Assembly (NCBI GenBank): GCA_950295325.1
Contig: OX485806.1
Coordinates: 8,558,001-8,618,000 of the forward strand
DNA: 60,000 nucleotides
Direction of reading: 5' to 3'
Source: Polytrichum commune
Lineage: Eukaryota > Streptophyta > Polytrichopsida > Polytrichales > Polytrichaceae
This document shows, piece by piece, positions 57,001-60,000 of the stretch; positions within the stretch are counted from its first letter, which is position 1; the number at the start of each line of letters is the position of its first letter. Below the pieces are notes generated by a model. It was given only the letters and a program-made list of their open reading frames with translations, did not search any database and had not been told where the DNA came from. The translations under genes were made by a program, and so were the position numbers.

Positions 57001-58183
57001 CACTTCCAGGGACGAAATAAGGCGCATCCGGGTTCTGCATCGCCATAGTCGAAGTTTGTTGTTGTAGACCAGTCGCCGAAGCCTCAGTCGGTGCACCATA
57101 TCCAGTGCCTCTGCTACCACCACTGCTCCCCTCCCGTCCTAAAGAGGCCGACAACTGAGAAGTGCTCGGGCCATGGGGATATTTCCTCTGTGGTGCGCTT
57201 GGGTTTGTGATATTCGCTTGCAATCCCCCTGGCATGGTGTACTCCATGTTTATGATGGCAGGATTTAGCATCCGTCCGGAGTTTCCCACGGTCTGCATCA
57301 CGGGTGGATGCCCCTGCATCTGCGGATGCCCAAACCCATGATACATGTAATGCAACGGTGGACCTGTGTCCACAGCGGACGGTGCGGTCTGGGGGTACAT
57401 CGCCTGACCTGTCCACGGATGCAGGTAAGGTTGCCGATGGTGGTATGAAGACATAACGGGCGGGTGTACTGTGTTTGCTGCCTGAAAAACATCTCTGTTA
57501 ATTTGGATAACAGAGGACTTACATGACCCTAAAACCTTAAAGTACGGGAGAAGTTCAAGTGAGGAGGGGACTTACTTACACCAAGGTACAGAGCACACAA
57601 AAATAAAAAATGCTACCTGATTCGCCGTGTTTGATGTGCCGTAGTTGGGGTTACTCATTTTTGCTCTGTCGACGTGAGACGCCCAACCGCCTTCCTCGAT
57701 TGCCGAAACCGAGACGATATGCCCCACCTGCGGCATTCAACACAGGCATTACGACTTATCACAATACATGGCGTGGACATTGTGCCGTCGTGCCACTCTA
57801 TCCTCTCCTCTACAAAGAGCTTCCACGCTTTGCAGACACATCGAAGAGTGCAACAAATTTGGAAGTTCTGACTTCACACACTGCTTCGGTTTGGTTAGGC
57901 CATGGAGCCCGCAGCAGGTCTTCGCAGGAGTAACTCTCCATCACTAAGTCGGCCATGCCCAGACCAGGACGAACGTACAACGCCAAACGTGGTTCTATCG
58001 CGATTCAAAACAACGACATAGGGTTGAAAAACAACGATTTAGGGTTTGGAGATAGGTAAGACTCACCTGCGAGATGATAGTGACAGTGTGCTGTGACCCT
58101 GGGAGTCGATACAGAGCATCCTCCACCGCTTGACTCTGTGCCGTCCCTTGTAACTTGAAAGCGTCCGATGCTGGGGGTTCCAT
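54068..58183 (-). CDS. TNPA/Transposase_24-like protein of CACTA element 2
   Basis: Eight exons join without a stop: 58067-58183, 57618-57665, 56300-57481, 56034-56150, 55160-55598, 54861-55004, 54504-54751 and 54068-54403. All introns are GT-AG with matching phases, giving 876 residues. An in-frame ATG at 58291 would add 36 residues. The N-terminal half is Pro/Gln/Tyr-rich (SSYHHRQPYLHP). A Transposase_24-like region follows at about 290-440 (FRDHPDTDIKVMKDDLEKRF, YVWRKHW, then CYWRTKE and a highly charged helix). An acidic patch, then a coiled-coil-like segment (EVERHMSQNNKDMAEVQKKL) and a C-terminal domain ending YLNIVEVSKVN complete it. Such proteins bind subterminal repeats and assist TNP2. 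The intact frame suggests a young copy. Confidence 0.7.
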
Positions 58184-59464
58184 GGTCACATCCCCTTCAG
58201 CTAACCCTAACAAATTCAGCACAAAGCGTACTCCAAAATCGGATGTAAAACAAACCCGAACCCCTCCTCTCCGATGGCTGCGCAGTTCCATTAATTAGCC
58301 CACCTCACTAATATGGGATGATTGTGTACGTGCCCTGGCATAATAGCAAGATCTTTCGGTCGTGAGTTGTGGCGGAGGGGTACGTCGAAATGCTCCTCCA
58401 TTCGGGATAAACAGCTGAAGAACATCTGCCTCAGTCTACAACTTGGAGTCTGCACTCCTTTCCACTATAGAGCTATTGGCCATTGCGGGGCAGCCACGCG
58501 GCTCCGTCTCCAAAAGTTAACTGATAGCGAACTCTGACACTAGAGCTGTGGTTTCTATTTCCAGAGAGTGGCGACAATTCACGATCGTGACAAGACTGCC
58601 ACTTTATCTCTATTGCCCACTCGGTGAGGCAAATATGACGGCACCAGCGGTGTTTTAGGGGACGCCTTTTGGAGATTCCATATCCCGGTAACAGACACCC
58701 TGTTTTTTCAGATATTCCCACACCAGACCAGAGTTCCAGATGCCCCCAAATGAACTGCTTTATTGTCATCGTCGGGTGGTCAGGGAAATTTGTTCAAAGA
58801 GGGGACGCCCAATCCACAAACGTTTGGCTTTCCTGGTTCCCACGCACAGGTTGCGTAGGAGCACCAACTGCGTCCTCCTTCAAGGTTGGTCCCTGCCCTC
58901 CAAACCCTAAACTCGGTCGAAATTCGTCTCAGCAGTAACTACGTGCCGATGGATTTTGAATGTGCATGCGACTTGAGCAGCAGTTTGTAGAGTGTTAATA
59001 CCAGCTAAACCAGGGCAAACGCAATTGAAACGTCAATTGTTTTTTCGTTAGGGTTACATATACTGCCATAATTTTGACCAGTGCAGGTGACTAGTTGGAT
59101 TATAATCGACACAGCGGACGAGCGTAGTTCCATTACACGTTTCCATACCTGGTTCGGTGGCATTACATATAGCGGATACAACCAATTTCTTCAGCCATTA
59201 GGGTTTTCATCGTCGTCCCGGGGCACGCTGTCTCCAGTGTAGTGAACTCTGCTGCCAGTAGTGTCAGGCAGTGACTTATCAAACCCAAAAGGTCGGAGGT
59301 TAACCAGTCGCCTCTGTTCCATCAAACCCAACTAGGTCGCCTCTGTTCCATCATGTCTACATGCTGGATGGTCTTATTCACCGATGTTGCACGATTGTAG
59401 GGCTACTGGGCTTGCAGTCGTTGTGTTCGGAGACTATCCAACACTCTCTCATGTTATCTAGGCC
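58184..59464. promoter_or_regulatory. divergent intergenic region between TNPA-like and TNP2-like genes
   Basis: About 1.3 kb separates the two start regions of CACTA element 2. It likely contains both promoters. No clear TATA pair was singled out. ORFs at 58322-58938 lack motifs and are not called. Confidence 0.4.
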
Positions 59465-60000
59465 ATGGATGGCATACGACGTGGAGCTCCAGACCAGGAG
59501 CGGGTGCGGAGGCGGGATGCAAAACTCTTGGACCGGGAGCTTGCTTATGCAAGGGTGATGAACTGGGGACGGCTTCCATGTCCGTGTCGCATTCACATGC
59601 GGGAATCTGAACTGACGGTTGCGTCGTATAAACGGTGTGTCCGCGAAAATTCAAGACATCCTTGGTTCTACGGAGCTACAGAGGTACGCATGCCTTTCTA
59701 CACTTGGTTCGCGCTATTTCAAGTAAATTCTATTTGAGGGCTTACTATGAAGAAAGGTTTGTTCTAAATGCTTTGTTGTTTCTCAGGATCTGCATTTCTG
59801 AATTTCTGAATTATTCTTGAAATGGAGATCAGCGACATGTCCAGATGCGCGGTGCATTCTCCAAGGTGGGGTCTGTTTTATAGTACTGGAACTAAACAAT
59901 GTGTAACAACGACAGGGTTGCGAAGTGGATGATTCAGACGATGAATGGGAGGACCACATCACGTGGTACTACGGGGCGCAGGCACGATCGTGTCCGAACG
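59465..60000 (+). CDS. TNP2-like CACTA transposase, N-terminal exons, runs off the edge
   Basis: Exon 1 is 59465-59683, from ATG to ACAGAG before GTACGC, 73 codons, phase 0. It contains MNWGRLPCPCRIHMRESELT, VASYKRCVRENSRHPWFYGA. The CPC-x2-H/C pattern followed by a hydrophobic/aromatic stretch fits the transposase-associated domain at the start of TNP2 proteins. Exon 2 starts at 59916 after ACGACAG with GCEVDDSDDEWEDHITWYYG, acidic like the leader of the element-1 TNP2, and continues past 60000. The catalytic part lies outside the window. The start codon is the first ATG in this frame and is reasonable but not proven. Confidence 0.6.

Larger units (their letters stand above)
52100..60000. 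mobile_element. CACTA element 2, left portion
   Basis: A CACTA-type terminus, CACTACTAGCAGCACTGTCG, starts at 52100, where base composition turns clearly more GC-rich. Subterminal words such as TCGACGACACGTGCTCCAAT and CTCGACGATACGTGGCCTAA follow. A TNPA-like gene on the minus strand points at this end, and a TNP2-like gene on the plus strand leaves the window at the right, the same divergent plan as element 1. The terminus differs from that of element 1 after CACTAC, so it is another family. The right terminus is not in the window, so the 3-bp duplication could not be tested. Confidence 0.65.

Overview
The window looks like nuclear DNA of a land plant. It has spliced genes with GT-AG introns, one intron-containing type I pectin methylesterase, and a dense, AT-rich background of class II transposons (CACTA, hAT, PIF/Harbinger, Mutator-like). 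There are no operons, and I recognise no rRNA, complete tRNA, CRISPR array or organelle gene. The exact lineage cannot be read from the sequence; a large, transposon-rich plant genome is the safest statement.

Layout. Bases 1-12943 are the right part of a CACTA (En/Spm) element. A broken TNP2 transposase runs leftwards off the edge. A broken TNPA/Transposase_24-like gene runs rightwards, and the element ends in a CACTA terminus at 12943. A 6.2-kb stretch between two phase-compatible exons of the second gene carries pieces of host genes, including two VPS52-like exons and an O-fucosyltransferase-like exon. 13745-14201 is a foldback element. About 16.6-22.15 kb holds two (perhaps three) diverged tandem units of about 2.5 kb, each with a TATA-like box and a short ORF encoding a hydrophobic membrane or secreted peptide. 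22.2-30.2 kb holds hAT remnants, two SINE-like pieces, a 2.6-kb satellite with a 439-bp higher-order unit made of palindrome-bearing monomers, and a MITE with an 8-bp target duplication.

31-38 kb is the only clear host-gene neighbourhood. A two-exon pectin methylesterase lies on the minus strand (33161-36577), with small diverged repeat families in its intron and on both sides. 38.6-46.7 kb is a transposon graveyard with readable nesting: a Harbinger-like MITE pair containing a hAT deletion derivative and a Mutator-like MITE, a second member of the 8-bp-TSD MITE family, and a 1.2-kb inverted repeat whose 343-bp arms differ at about two positions. 46.7-52.1 kb is sparse.

From 52100 to the right edge a second, more GC-rich CACTA element begins. 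It has the same divergent plan. Its TNPA-like gene can be assembled into eight phase-consistent exons (876 codons, no internal stop), and the first TNP2 exons start at 59465 and run off the window. This element looks young and may be intact, whereas the left one is clearly broken.

Exon joins, phases, target-site duplications and inverted repeats were worked out by eye. Family names rest on motif recognition, not on database searches.
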